A stretch of 64,000 nt of DNA from contig NZ_JASHKA010000018.1 of NCBI RefSeq assembly GCF_030732845.1, positions 62,001-126,000 on the forward strand, given 5' to 3'. Each line of letters begins with the position of its first letter. Position 1 is the first letter of the stretch. The position numbers and the translations under genes were made by a program. The stretch is from Roseibium sp. MMSF_3544 (GTDB taxonomy: Bacteria; Pseudomonadota; Alphaproteobacteria; Rhizobiales; Stappiaceae). Below the pieces are notes generated by a model that saw only the letters and a program-made list of their open reading frames with translations, made no database searches and had not been told where the DNA came from. Of this stretch, positions 26,706 through 36,695 are shown one piece after another.

Positions 26706-28088
26706 TCAGGCTGTGTAGGTCACGGCCTTGACCGCTTCGATGACTTCCGGAACGCTCGGCAAGGCGAGCTTCTCAAGATTTGCGGCATAGGGCATCGGAA
26801 CATCCTTGCCGGTCACGCGCAGGATCGGTGCATCCAGATAATCGAATGCCTGTTCCTGGACCTGGAAGGCGATTTCCGAAGAAACCGAGCACATCGGGAA
26901 CGCTTCCTCGATCGTTACAATCCGGCCTGTTTTGCGAACGGAGGCAAGCACCGTTTCGATGTCGAGAGGACGGATCGTGCGCAGGTTGATCACTTCGGCC
27001 GAAATTCCCATGCCGGCGAGCTCATCGGCCGCCTGCAGGGCGTAGGTCATGCCAATCCCCCAGGAAACCAGGGTGACATCGCTGCCGCCGCGTTCGATCT
27101 TCGCCTTGCCGATCGGAAGGACGAAATCGTCCATGTCCGGGATCTCGAAGGAATGCCCGTAGAGGATCTCGTTTTCCAGGAAGATCACCGGGTTCGGGTC
27201 GCGGATCGCAGCCTTCAGCAAGCCTTTGGCATCGGCAGCCGAATAAGGCTGGATCACCTTCAGACCCGGCACATGCGCATACCAGGAGGCATAGTCCTGC
27301 GAATGCTGTGCGCCGACGCGGGCAGCCGCCCCGTTGGGACCGCGGAACACGATCGGAGCCCCCATCTGGCCACCGGACATGTAGAGCGTCTTGGCAGCAG
27401 AGTTGATGATCTGATCGATCGCCTGCATGGCGAAGTTGAACGTCATGAATTCCACGATCGGCCGCAGACCGGCCATCGCAGCGCCGACGCCGAGACCGGC
27501 AAAACCATGTTCGGTGATCGGCGTGTCGATGACGCGCTTGTCGCTGAATTCATCGAGAAGGCCCTGGGTGATTTTGTAGGCACCCTGGTATTCGGCAACT
27601 TCCTCACCCATGACGAAGACGTCCGGGTCCCGGCGCATTTCTTCAGCCATGGCGTCGCGCAAAGCTTCGCGCACAGTCGAGGTTTTCATCGCCGTTCCAG
27701 CCGGGATCTCAGGATCTTCGGCTGGTTCAGAAACAACCGGGGCCGCAGGTGCGACAGGAGCGCTTGGAGCCTCGGCCTGGGCCGGCGCAGGCACCGGAGC
27801 AGCAGCAGGTGCTGCAGCAGCCGCGTCGATCGCACTGGCGTCTTCACCGTCACCGAGCAGCACGGCAATCTTTTCGTTGACCTTGACGTTGTCAGTGCCT
27901 TCCGGAACCAGGATTTTCCCCATGGTTCCTTCGTCGACAGCCTCGACTTCCATTGTCGCCTTGTCGGTCTCAATCTCAGCAATCACGTCGCCTGCGGTTA
28001 CGGCATCGCCCTCGGCTTTCAGCCACTTTGCGAGCTTACCTTCTTCCATTGTCGGCGAGAGCGCCGGCATCAAAATATCTATCGGCAT
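26706..28088 (-). CDS. pdhB: pyruvate dehydrogenase E1 beta with N-terminal lipoyl domain
   Basis: Beta subunit of the thiamine-diphosphate-dependent E1 component, 460 aa. Unlike the classical 325-aa E1 beta, it carries a lipoyl domain (1-80, K43 in [11 protein letters not shown]) and an Ala/Pro linker (about 95-125) before the transketolase-like domain starting near [16 protein letters not shown]. This lipoylated E1 beta is known in alphaproteobacteria. The lipoyl segments of PdhB and PdhC are nearly identical over the modified lysine, suggesting duplication. Confidence 0.96.
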   Translation of the reverse strand: MPIDILMPALSPTMEEGKLAKWLKAEGDAVTAGDVIAEIETDKATMEVEAVDEGTMGKILVPEGTDNVKVNEKIAVLLGDGEDASAIDAAAAAPAAAPVPAPAQAEAPSAPVAPAAPVVSEPAEDPEIPAGTAMKTSTVREALRDAMAEEMRRDPDVFVMGEEVAEYQGAYKITQGLLDEFSDKRVIDTPITEHGFAGLGVGAAMAGLRPIVEFMTFNFAMQAIDQIINSAAKTLYMSGGQMGAPIVFRGPNGAAARVGAQHSQDYASWYAHVPGLKVIQPYSAADAKGLLKAAIRDPNPVIFLENEILYGHSFEIPDMDDFVLPIGKAKIERGGSDVTLVSWGIGMTYALQAADELAGMGISAEVINLRTIRPLDIETVLASVRKTGRIVTIEEAFPMCSVSSEIAFQVQEQAFDYLDAPILRVTGKDVPMPYAANLEKLALPSVPEVIEAVKAVTYTA

Positions 28089-28102
28089 ATTTTCCCCCGG
28101 CG

Positions 28103-29152
28103 TTACAGCAAGATGTCGGTGTAGAGTTCAGACGCATCCGGTTCCGGATCGCTCTGAGCAAATTCCGCTGCTTCGGCAACCCTGGCCCGTACTTCCTTGT
28201 CGATGGCCTTGAGGTCGTCCTCGCTCGCCCAGCCCTTTTCAATCAGCCGGGCACGGACTTGCTCGATCGGATCGTGCTCGGTCCGCATCTTCTGGACTTC
28301 GTCCTTGGAGCGATATTTCGCCGGGTCGGACATGGAATGGCCGCGGTAACGGTAGGTGATCATTTCCAGGATGTACGGGCCTTTGCCGTCCCGGCACCAG
28401 GCGAGCGCTTTTTCAGCAGCGGCCCTGACGGCACGCACGTCCATGCCGTCGACCTGTTCGCCGGGAATGTTAAAGGAAGCACCACGCTGGGAAAGGTCGG
28501 TCGTTGCCGACGCACGGGAAACACTTGTGCCCATGCCGTATTTGTTGTTCTCGATCACGTACACGACCGGGAGTTTCCAAAGCTCGGCCATGTTGAAGCT
28601 TTCGTAGACCTGGCCCTGATTCGAGGCACCGTCGCCGAAAAACGCCATGGAGACGTTGCCGTTGCCGCGATACTTGTTGGCAAAGGCAAGGCCGGTGCCG
28701 AGCGGCACCTGCGCGCCGACAATACCGTGACCACCGTAGAAGTGCTTTTCCTTGGAGAACATGTGCATGGAGCCGCCCTTGCCCTTGGAAAGGCCGCCTC
28801 TCCGTCCGGTGAGTTCCGCCATCACGGCGCCGGGGTCAAGATCCATAGCCAGCATGTGACCGTGGTCGCGGTAACCGGTGATCATCTGATCGCCGTCCTT
28901 CTTGGCCATCTGCATACCGACTACGACAGCTTCCTGTCCGATATACAAATGACAAAATCCGCCGATGAGGCCCATGCCGTACAATTGCCCGGCTTTTTCC
29001 TCAAATCGGCGGATCAGAAGCATTTCACGATAGGCGTGAAGTTCGTCGTCCTTTTTGAACTCGGCGATCGCAGGCTTCGCTTTCTTGGCGGTGCTGCGGG
29101 TCCGGCTGGCGCTCTTTGAGCGAGCGGAAGTGGTCTTTGATGCTGTGGCCAT
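28103..29152 (-). CDS. pdhA: pyruvate dehydrogenase E1 alpha
   Basis: Alpha subunit of E1, 349 aa, decarboxylates pyruvate with PdhB. The thiamine-diphosphate motif GDGASNQG at about 171 runs to NN at about 202; the regulatory-loop region [11 protein letters not shown] is present. The N-terminus has a Ser/Lys/Arg-rich stretch of about 25 residues before the conserved domain, common in the group. GAGG precedes the ATG. A TTGACA (minus strand, 29215-29220) in the leader could be a -35 element, but I see no matching -10. Confidence 0.97.
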   Translation of the reverse strand: MATASKTTSARSKSASRTRSTAKKAKPAIAEFKKDDELHAYREMLLIRRFEEKAGQLYGMGLIGGFCHLYIGQEAVVVGMQMAKKDGDQMITGYRDHGHMLAMDLDPGAVMAELTGRRGGLSKGKGGSMHMFSKEKHFYGGHGIVGAQVPLGTGLAFANKYRGNGNVSMAFFGDGASNQGQVYESFNMAELWKLPVVYVIENNKYGMGTSVSRASATTDLSQRGASFNIPGEQVDGMDVRAVRAAAEKALAWCRDGKGPYILEMITYRYRGHSMSDPAKYRSKDEVQKMRTEHDPIEQVRARLIEKGWASEDDLKAIDKEVRARVAEAAEFAQSDPEPDASELYTDILL

Positions 29153-29326
29153 AACCCTCTTCTCTGCGTGACGTTTCCCCTAAGACAGGTAGCTGCAACT
29201 TATCCTGTCGCGCCTGTCAATCCAATCAATTCATGGAGGTGTTTTGAAGCGATTTAAATACTTGTTATCACGCGTGAAATTAGATTTTAACTGAAATTTT
29301 GTTAATGTACTGGTATGAACTTATTT

Positions 29327-29668
29327 CTAGTTCATGCTGTAGCGGTGCCCGGGACGCAGCACGACCAACTCGTCTGTGTGAACGAGGTTGAGATTGAGAC
29401 GGGCTCTTTCGTCGAGCATGTCAGGGTCAAGGCTCTCAGGCCGGAGCAGACTGACGCGCGCAACAAGTTCCTGCCGTTCGTCTACCAGCACTTCCAACTC
29501 GGCTTCCAGCTCGGAAACCTGGCGCTCGATCATCGCGCGCCCGACCAATCCGAGTTCACCATTCATCGCATGGAAACCGAAATATCCAAGGGCCGCAATC
29601 GCAATGACAGGCGTGATGAGACGGCGGAGGAAGGATTGTTTACGCTGACGGGTAGCTGCTCGGGGCAC
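29327..29668 (-). CDS. ftsB: cell division protein FtsB/DivIC family (septum formation initiator)
   Basis: 113-aa bitopic membrane protein of the divisome, partner of FtsL and FtsQ by family knowledge. A short basic cytoplasmic N-terminus, one helix at about 17-35 (ITPVIAIAALGYFGF), a coiled coil (about 46-75, RQVSELEAELEVLVDERQEL), and a C-terminal region LDERARLNLNLVHTDELVVLRPG typical of the family. The location upstream of pdhA is conserved in alphaproteobacteria; the gap to pdhA is 174 bases and holds the likely pdhA promoter. Confidence 0.9.
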   Translation of the reverse strand: MPRAATRQRKQSFLRRLITPVIAIAALGYFGFHAMNGELGLVGRAMIERQVSELEAELEVLVDERQELVARVSLLRPESLDPDMLDERARLNLNLVHTDELVVLRPGHRYSMN

Positions 29669-29793
29669 TCTTTGGGACCTTAACGCTGAACTCTTGGTCT
29701 CTTTGCCCCATCACTATGCGGCGTTAGGTTTAATAGAGTCTTGAGACGATCACTCAAAAACACGCAATTGTTTCCGACGATCGGGGAACAGAC

Positions 29794-30450
29794 ATGGACC
29801 CGTTTGCATCCGAACGCGAAGACATGGTGCGGCACCAACTGGAAGGCCGCGGAATAGGCGATAAGAAAGTGCTCACCGCGATGCGCAAGGTCCCGCGGCA
29901 CAAGTTTGTGCCTGAAGATCAGCGCTGGCGTGCCTACGGCGATGGTCCGCTGCCCATCGGACAATCCCAGACAATCTCCCAACCTTATGTCGTTGCCCTT
30001 ATGTGTGAGCTGTTGAAACTGACCGGCTCAGAATCGGTTCTGGAAATCGGAACAGGGTCTGGCTACGCCGCGGCCGTCCTATCCGAGTTGTGTCGCCGCG
30101 TAACAACAATAGAACGCCTGCCCGGTCTCGCAGAGCGGGCGGATGAAACGCTTGACGCAACGGGCTTTGAGAACGTCAACGTCAAATGCGCCGACGGCAC
30201 CCTGGGCTGTCCTGAAGATGCGCCTTTCGACGCGATTCTTGTCTCTGCCGGTGCGCCGGAAACGCCGGAAGTCCTGAAACAGCAACTGGCGATCGGCGGC
30301 CGTCTTGTTATTCCGGTCGGCAGGTTCAAGTCTCTGCAAGAGCTTTTGAGGATTCGAAGAGTATCGGAAACCGGGTTCGAAACCGAGAACCTCGGCGGCG
30401 TCGCATTTGTGCCTCTCATTGGAGAAAAGGGCTGGCAGACCGACTCCTGA
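29794..30450 (+). CDS. pcm: protein-L-isoaspartate O-methyltransferase
   Basis: SAM-dependent repair enzyme that methylates isoaspartyl residues in damaged proteins, 218 aa. Motif I VLEIGTGSGYAAAVL (about 80-94), the preceding IGQSQTISQPYVVALM and post-motif TTIERLPGLAERA match the family; the C-terminus is LGGVAFVPLIGEKGW. Divergent from ftsB across 125 bases and convergent with mfd. Confidence 0.96.
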   Translation: MDPFASEREDMVRHQLEGRGIGDKKVLTAMRKVPRHKFVPEDQRWRAYGDGPLPIGQSQTISQPYVVALMCELLKLTGSESVLEIGTGSGYAAAVLSELCRRVTTIERLPGLAERADETLDATGFENVNVKCADGTLGCPEDAPFDAILVSAGAPETPEVLKQQLAIGGRLVIPVGRFKSLQELLRIRRVSETGFETENLGGVAFVPLIGEKGWQTDS

Positions 30451-30524
30451 CAGTGGGGTCTTCTGCAGGTCCGCTGCTTCCGAGGTCGTCATTGCGAGCC
30501 TGTACTGGCCCTGCATCCTAATCC

Positions 30525-33500
30525 TTAGGCCGCCGCCAGCTTTGCCAGTTTCGTCAGGATGGTCGCGGTGCCCTTCAGCCGTGCATCGGTCTTGTCCCAG
30601 TCGCGGGTCAGCACCACGCGCTGGTCCGGCCGGATCTTGGCCAGTACGCCCTGCTCGGCGATATAGGAGACGAGTGCAGCCGGGTTCGCGAATTCACTGT
30701 TGCGGAAGCTGACGACCATGCCCTTCGGTCCTGCATCAACCTTCTCCACATTCGCCTTGCGGCAAAGCCCCTTGATATAGACGATCTTGAGGAGATGCTG
30801 CACCTCGTCGGGCAAAGGACCGAAACGGTCGATCAGTTCTGCTCCGAAGGCATCGATTTCTTCAGCTTCCGTGACATCGCCCAGACGCTTGTAAAGCTGC
30901 AGCCGCAATTGCAGGTCGGCGACATAGTCTTCGGGAATCAGCACCGGTGTGCCGATATTGATCTGTGGCGACCACTGTTCCTCGCCGAAATCAGCTCCAC
31001 CATCCTTGAGCTGGGCCACCGCTTCTTCCAGCATCTGCTGATAGAGCTCGAAACCGACTTCCTTGATGTGGCCGGATTGCTCTTCCCCCAAAAGGTTCCC
31101 TGCCCCGCGAATATCGAGATCATGGCTGGCGAGCTGGAAACCTGCTCCAAGCGTCTCGAGTGATTGCAGCACCTTCAACCGGCGTTCCGCTGTCGGGGTC
31201 AGGGTCTTGTTTGCCGGCACTGTGAACAAGGCGTAAGCCCGCGTCTTCGAGCGGCCAACGCGGCCGCGCAACTGGTAAAGCTGCGCCAGGCCGAACATAT
31301 CCGCCCGGTGAACGATCAGCGTGTTTGCGGTCGGGATATCCAGACCCGATTCAACAATCGTGGTCGACAGAAGGACGTTGTACTTGCCTTCGTAAAAGGC
31401 ATTCATGACGTCTTCCAGCTCGCCGGGGGGCATCTGGCCGTGGGCAACAGCAACCTTAAGCTCCGGCACCTGCTCTTCCAGGAACGCAAGCCTGTCGGCA
31501 ATATCGGCCAGTCGCGGACAGACGTAAAAGCTTTGGCCACCCCGGTAATGCTCACGCAGGAGTGCTTCACGCACCACCAGCGGATCGAACGGCGACACAA
31601 ATGTTCTAACTGCGAGACGATCGACCGGCGGCGTTGCGATCAGCGACAATTCCCGAACGCCTGTCAGGGCAAGTTGCAAGGTCCGAGGGATGGGTGTTGC
31701 CGACAGGGTCATGACATGTACGTCGGATTTCAGCTCCTTTAGCCGCTCCTTGTGTTTGACGCCGAAATGCTGTTCCTCGTCGATGATCAACAACCCGAGA
31801 TCCCGGAACTGGATCGACTTTCCAAGCAGCGCATGCGTGCCGATCACGATATCGACCGATCCGTCGGCGAGACCCTTCTTGGTCTGCGTGAGTTGTTTTG
31901 CTGGCACGAGCCTGGAGGCGTGAGCTACATTGATCGGAAGGCCGTGAAAGCGTTCCTGAAACGTCTTGTAATGCTGGCGCGCAAGAAGCGTTGTCGGCAC
32001 GACAACGGCGACCTGCCGGCCCGACATTGCGGCGATAAACGCAGCACGTAACGCAACTTCTGTCTTGCCAAATCCAACGTCACCGCAAATCAGCCGATCC
32101 ATCGGCCTACCGGAGGACAGATCCTCAAATACTGAATCGATGGCAGTCAGCTGATCGTCTGTTTCCTCATATGGGAAACGGGTCGCAAACTCGTCGTAGA
32201 CCCCTTCCGGTGTCTCAACCACCGGTGCAGTCTTGAGCGCCCGCGCTGCCGCGGTCTTGATAAGACCATCAGCGATTTCGAGAATGCGCTTCTTGAGTTT
32301 CGCCTTCCGGGCCTGCCAGGCCCCGCCCCCGAGTTTGTCGAGATGGGCTTCCTGATCTTCCGAGCCGTAGCGCGAGAGAAGCTCGATGTTCTCAACGGGC
32401 AGGTAAAGCTTGTCGCCGCCGGCATATTGCAGTTCCAGGCAATCATGCGGCGCCCCGACAGCCTCAATCGTCTTCAGTCCGACAAAGCGGCCAATTCCGT
32501 GCTCGACATGAACAACGAGGTCCCCTTCCGACAGACCCGTCGCCTCGGTAATGACATTCGCGCCTTTCGCCTTGCGCCGGGACTTACGCACTAACCGGTC
32601 GCCGAGGATGTCCTGTTCGCCGATGAAGACGACGTCTTTGAGTTCGAAGCCGTGCTCGATCCCGAGCACACAGAGCGCGGAGGTCTTTGCCGGAAGTTTT
32701 TCAACTTCCACCAGGGTGTTAACGTCCTGAACGGATCCAAGACCGTGATCGCTCAGGATTTGACCCAATCGATCGCGAGAGCCGTCTGACCAACAGGCAA
32801 TGACCGTGCGTTTTCCCTGCCCCTGAACATCCCGCACATGCGCTGTCAGGGCGTCGAAAATATTGACGTCACCCGCAGCACGCTCGGCAGCAAAACTGCG
32901 CCCTTGCCGGCCATTGAGCTCAATGACGGTTTTTCCGGACCCGGGCGGCGGCGTAAATGGATCGAGAGCCGCGCTCGCCCGGTCCGCAATGGCGGTTTGC
33001 CATTCACTTTCGGAAGAATAAAGGCTCTGCGGCTCGATCGGCATATAGGGAACCGTACCGGAGCCGGACCCCATTTCCCTGGCTTCCTGGCGGGCCTTGT
33101 AGTGCTCGGCCACCTGATCGAGGCGCTCTCTTATGGCGTCAGCAGCGTTCGTATCGAGTACGATGGGAGCGTCACCGATATAGTCGAAAAGCGTTTCCAG
33201 ACGTTCGTGGAACAGCGGCAGCCAATGTTCCATACCTGCATAGCGCCGACCGTCGCTGATGGACTGGTAGAGCACATCTTCACGGCTGGCAGCGCCAAAA
33301 TTCGCCATATAGGACCGGCGAAATCTCGAAATCGCCGCTTCAGAAAGAACAACCTCGCTCATCGGGACGAGGTCAAGCCGCTTGAGCTGCTTTGAGGTTC
33401 GTTGGGTTTCCGCGTTGAAGGAGCGGATAGATTCCAGCGTATCGCCGAAGAAATCGAGACGCACGGGTTCTTCCGAACCGGGTGCATAGAGATCGACGAT

Positions 33501-34010
33501 ACCACCGCGGACAGCATACTCGCCTGTTTCCCGGACCGTCGGCGTACGCGAGAAACCGTTCATCTCCAGCCAGTTTGAAATGGCTGCCATGTCGACCTGG
33601 TTGCCAGGCGCCATGGAGAAGGTTTGCTCCGCCATGAAATTGCGCTCCGGCATGCGCTGAACGGCGGCATTGAGGGTCGTCAGAAGGACAGTCTTTTTGC
33701 CCGACGGAACGCCGCGCGCAAGCTGGCCCAGAGCAAGAAGCCGGCGTGCACTTATGGCAGAGTTTGGCGAAACCCTGTCGTATGGCAGGCAATCCCAGGC
33801 TGGAAGCTGCAAAATATCAACGCTCGGATCAAAGAACGCGAGTGCTTCGCTGACCATGGCCATTCGCATGGCATCGCGCGCAACGAAAACAAGCGCTAGG
33901 CCGTCGGTCTGGCTTTCGGCAAGCAATCTTGCCAATGCATAACTTTCCGCACCGTCCGGCACACCAGCCAGCGTGACGTTGACCTGGTCTTTCAGCAGGC
34001 TGTCGAACAC
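30525..34010 (-). CDS. mfd: transcription-repair coupling factor Mfd
   Basis: 1161-aa ATP-driven translocase that removes RNA polymerase stalled at lesions and recruits UvrA. The UvrB-homology part is at the N-terminus, the RNA-polymerase interaction domain around 490-560 (SEGDLVVHVEHGIGRFVGLKTIE), and a RecG-like motor has Walker A GDVGFGKTEVA at about 640 and DEEQHFG at about 740, then the TRG region and C-terminal autoinhibitory D7. It lies nine bases after sdhE in one operon and is of normal length. Confidence 0.98.
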   Translation of the reverse strand: MFDSLLKDQVNVTLAGVPDGAESYALARLLAESQTDGLALVFVARDAMRMAMVSEALAFFDPSVDILQLPAWDCLPYDRVSPNSAISARRLLALGQLARGVPSGKKTVLLTTLNAAVQRMPERNFMAEQTFSMAPGNQVDMAAISNWLEMNGFSRTPTVRETGEYAVRGGIVDLYAPGSEEPVRLDFFGDTLESIRSFNAETQRTSKQLKRLDLVPMSEVVLSEAAISRFRRSYMANFGAASREDVLYQSISDGRRYAGMEHWLPLFHERLETLFDYIGDAPIVLDTNAADAIRERLDQVAEHYKARQEAREMGSGSGTVPYMPIEPQSLYSSESEWQTAIADRASAALDPFTPPPGSGKTVIELNGRQGRSFAAERAAGDVNIFDALTAHVRDVQGQGKRTVIACWSDGSRDRLGQILSDHGLGSVQDVNTLVEVEKLPAKTSALCVLGIEHGFELKDVVFIGEQDILGDRLVRKSRRKAKGANVITEATGLSEGDLVVHVEHGIGRFVGLKTIEAVGAPHDCLELQYAGGDKLYLPVENIELLSRYGSEDQEAHLDKLGGGAWQARKAKLKKRILEIADGLIKTAAARALKTAPVVETPEGVYDEFATRFPYEETDDQLTAIDSVFEDLSSGRPMDRLICGDVGFGKTEVALRAAFIAAMSGRQVAVVVPTTLLARQHYKTFQERFHGLPINVAHASRLVPAKQLTQTKKGLADGSVDIVIGTHALLGKSIQFRDLGLLIIDEEQHFGVKHKERLKELKSDVHVMTLSATPIPRTLQLALTGVRELSLIATPPVDRLAVRTFVSPFDPLVVREALLREHYRGGQSFYVCPRLADIADRLAFLEEQVPELKVAVAHGQMPPGELEDVMNAFYEGKYNVLLSTTIVESGLDIPTANTLIVHRADMFGLAQLYQLRGRVGRSKTRAYALFTVPANKTLTPTAERRLKVLQSLETLGAGFQLASHDLDIRGAGNLLGEEQSGHIKEVGFELYQQMLEEAVAQLKDGGADFGEEQWSPQINIGTPVLIPEDYVADLQLRLQLYKRLGDVTEAEEIDAFGAELIDRFGPLPDEVQHLLKIVYIKGLCRKANVEKVDAGPKGMVVSFRNSEFANPAALVSYIAEQGVLAKIRPDQRVVLTRDWDKTDARLKGTATILTKLAKLAAA

Positions 34011-34019
34011 AGCAAGTTC

Positions 34020-34343
34020 CTATTTTTCTTTTACAAAACCGGCGGGACCGGCAGCCTCGTGATACGCAATGATCCGGCGATAGAGTGGACCGTCCCATTC
34101 CGGCGGCAGCGGCTTTCGACCGGTCATCCAGGCATACAGATCCTGGTCGTTGGCCGTCAGCAAATGCTCAAGTTCCAGAAGTTCCTCGTCGGACAGCCTG
34201 TCGATCTCGGCATTGGCAAAGCCGCCGAGCAGCAAGTCCATTTCCTTCATGCCCCGGTGCCAGCACCGGAAGAGGATTTTCTTGCGCCGCGGGTCTCGCT
34301 CTTCCTGGGTTGGTTCGCTTATGCTGCCGGTCGGGTTGGACAT
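34020..34343 (-). CDS. sdhE: succinate dehydrogenase assembly factor SdhE (DUF339)
   Basis: Small FAD-assembly factor that promotes covalent flavinylation of SdhA, 107 aa. The flavinylation motif RGxxE is visible in WHRGMKEMDLLLGGFA, and the family end LYAWMTGRKPLPPEW is present. N-terminal 15 residues are variable. In alphaproteobacteria sdhE is often adjacent to mfd and divergent from recG, as here. The promoter upstream is described separately. Confidence 0.94.
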   Translation of the reverse strand: MSNPTGSISEPTQEERDPRRKKILFRCWHRGMKEMDLLLGGFANAEIDRLSDEELLELEHLLTANDQDLYAWMTGRKPLPPEWDGPLYRRIIAYHEAAGPAGFVKEK

Positions 34344-34429
34344 GGGTGGCCTATCTGGGAGTGTGCCGGCGGAACTTGGAAACTGGCTGTCTCGACAAGA
34401 ACTGCCGGTCGGCTTGAAATCGTGACGGT

Positions 34430-34458
34430 TATATAACCCCGCAAGACAAGAATGTCAG
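34430..34458 (-). promoter_or_regulatory. putative promoter of sdhE-mfd
   Basis: On the minus strand CTGACA, 17 bases, TATATA; the predicted start of transcription leaves a leader of about 80 bases before sdhE. The -10 lies in a perfect 12-base palindrome (GGTTATATAACC, 34427-34438), which could also serve as an operator. The recG side of the same 249-base divergent spacer shows no pair of similar quality. Confidence 0.5.
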
Positions 34459-34592
34459 CGCTTTCTCGCAATTAGCCTCACATATTTGTTCACATAATGT
34501 TCCGATTGTTGCACTGGCCGTTCGCTTCATGGCAAAACGGATATCACATGTCCTGAAACGAACGGCTCACAAGGTGAGGTTCTCAAAAAAAG

Positions 34593-36695
34593 ATGCGCCC
34601 GCCGGTACTTGATCCTCTTTTTGCGCCTGTCTCAACGCTTCCCGGCATCGGACCCAAAATTGCCAAACTGGTTTCGGGACTGATCGGCGGTCAGCCGGAC
34701 CGGGAAGGTACCGTAACCGACCTTCTGTTTCACGTCCCGCACAGCCTGATCGACCGGCGTCACAGACCGGGCATCGCCTATTCGGAAAATGGTGACATCG
34801 TCACCCTGGATGTGACGATTGGCAGGCATCAGGCGCCCCCAAGGCACTCAAAAGCGCCGTACAAGATTTCCGCCCATGACGACACCGGGCAGATCAGTTT
34901 CGTCTTCTTTCACCCGCGCAGGGACTGGTTGGAAAAGACGTTCCCTGAAGGTGAAAGACGCATTGTTTCGGGCAAGGTGGAATGGTTCAACGACCGTCCG
35001 CAAATGGTGCATCCGGATTATTCCCTGAAACCGGAAGAAGCGGCAGAAATGCCGACAATCGAACCGGTCTATCCCCTGACCGCCGGCCTTGCCTCCAAGA
35101 CGCTGCAAAAGGCCATGCGGGCAGCCCTTGACCGGGTTCCGCGCCTTCCGGAATGGTTGAATGAAGCCTATCTCGACAAAACCGGTTGGCCTGACTTTCA
35201 CGACGCGCTTATGACGCTGCACCAGCCGAAAGAACGTCAGGATATCGAACCGCAATCACCTTACGTGAGGCGCCTGGCCTATGACGAACTGCTGGCAAGC
35301 CAGCTCGCGCTCGCAATGGTTAGAGCGAATATGCGGACGCTCGGCGGTATCTCCCGCAAACCAGACGGGGCGCTGCAAAAGGCCGTGATCTCCGCCCTTC
35401 CCTTTGAACTCACCGGCAGCCAGAAAACGGCGATCGGTGAGATCAATGACGATCTTGCCGAACCAACGAGAATGCTCCGCCTTCTGCAGGGCGACGTCGG
35501 TTCCGGCAAGACGGTGGTTGCACTCGCTGCCTTGGCGCAAGTGATCGAGACCGGTGCCCAGGGCGGTTTGATGGCGCCGACAGAAATCCTGGCGCGCCAG
35601 CATTTTGCGTCAATGGAACCGCTTTGCCAAAAGACCGGCATCCGGCTTGCCTTGATGACCGGGAAAGACAGCCAGAAGGAACGGCGGCTTCTTCAGGAGA
35701 AACTGGATGCCGGCGACATCGATCTTGTGGTCGGAACGCATGCACTCTTTCAAGGATCCGTGTCCTTCAAGAACCTTGGCATGGTTGTCGTCGACGAACA
35801 GCATCGCTTCGGCGTTCACCAGCGCCTGGCTCTTTCCGGCAAGGGTCAGGGCGTAGATGTCCTGGTCATGACGGCAACACCGATCCCGCGCACACTTGTG
35901 CTGACCTGCTTCGGCGACATGGATGTTTCGCGGCTGACCGACAAACCGGCCGGCCGGAAACCGATCAAGACCGTTTCCGTGTCGCTCGACCGTCTCGATG
36001 AGATCATTTCCAGGGTCGGTGCCGCCACCGCCGAAGGGCAGAAAGTCTATTGGGTCTGCCCGCTGGTTGAAGAATCGGAAAAGATTGACCTGGCCGCCGT
36101 TGAAGATCGGCACAGGGTTCTGGAACATGCGCTTCGTCAGCGTGTCTCCCTCGTTCACGGCCGTATGAACGCAGACGAAAAGGACGCTGCCATGACGGCC
36201 TTCAAGACCGGCGAAACCAGGGTGCTTGTCGCAACCACGGTCATTGAAGTCGGCGTCGACGTTCCCGACGCGACCATTATCGTCATCGAACACGCGGAAC
36301 GTTTTGGGCTCGCGCAGCTCCACCAACTCCGAGGCCGCGTCGGCCGCGGTGACAAGCCTTCGTCCTGTGTTCTCCTCTACAAGGGACCGCTGGGTGAGAC
36401 GGCTGGCGCTCGTCTCAACATCATGCGCGAAACCAATGACGGGTTTTTGATAGCCGAAGAAGATCTGAAGCTGCGTGGTGGTGGTGAAATCCTCGGCACA
36501 CGTCAGTCCGGCACGCCTGGTTTCCGGGTGGCCCGTGCCGACGAACACGCCGACCTGATGGAAGTCGCCAGGGACGACGCACGGCTGATCCTTGAAACCG
36601 ACCCGGACCTTCAATCCAAACGAGGCGAAGCGCTGCGCTGCCTGCTCTATCTCTTTGGCAGAGACGCCGCGATCAGGTTGCTTCGGGCTGGATGA
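34593..36695 (+). CDS. recG: ATP-dependent DNA helicase RecG
   Basis: Branch-migration helicase acting at stalled forks and Holliday junctions, 700 aa. N-terminal wedge with OB fold (PYKISAHDDTGQISFVFFH), then the helicase: Walker A GDVGSGKTVVA (about 300-310), DEQHRFG (about 400), TATPIPRT, and the second RecA domain with QLHQLRGRVGRG. Start ATG at 34593 is preceded by AAGGTGAGG at about 20 bases, a rather long spacing. It converges with the DUF502 gene: the two stop codons abut in TGATCA. Confidence 0.97.
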   Translation: MRPPVLDPLFAPVSTLPGIGPKIAKLVSGLIGGQPDREGTVTDLLFHVPHSLIDRRHRPGIAYSENGDIVTLDVTIGRHQAPPRHSKAPYKISAHDDTGQISFVFFHPRRDWLEKTFPEGERRIVSGKVEWFNDRPQMVHPDYSLKPEEAAEMPTIEPVYPLTAGLASKTLQKAMRAALDRVPRLPEWLNEAYLDKTGWPDFHDALMTLHQPKERQDIEPQSPYVRRLAYDELLASQLALAMVRANMRTLGGISRKPDGALQKAVISALPFELTGSQKTAIGEINDDLAEPTRMLRLLQGDVGSGKTVVALAALAQVIETGAQGGLMAPTEILARQHFASMEPLCQKTGIRLALMTGKDSQKERRLLQEKLDAGDIDLVVGTHALFQGSVSFKNLGMVVVDEQHRFGVHQRLALSGKGQGVDVLVMTATPIPRTLVLTCFGDMDVSRLTDKPAGRKPIKTVSVSLDRLDEIISRVGAATAEGQKVYWVCPLVEESEKIDLAAVEDRHRVLEHALRQRVSLVHGRMNADEKDAAMTAFKTGETRVLVATTVIEVGVDVPDATIIVIEHAERFGLAQLHQLRGRVGRGDKPSSCVLLYKGPLGETAGARLNIMRETNDGFLIAEEDLKLRGGGEILGTRQSGTPGFRVARADEHADLMEVARDDARLILETDPDLQSKRGEALRCLLYLFGRDAAIRLLRAG

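Noticed and set aside
26616-29119. Long plus-strand open frames opposite pdhB and pdhA
   Set aside because: Same reason: overlapping and antisense to conserved genes, with no recognisable protein features.
35610-36614. 334-aa open frame on the minus strand opposite recG
   Set aside because: Antisense to the recG helicase domain, which has complete motifs.
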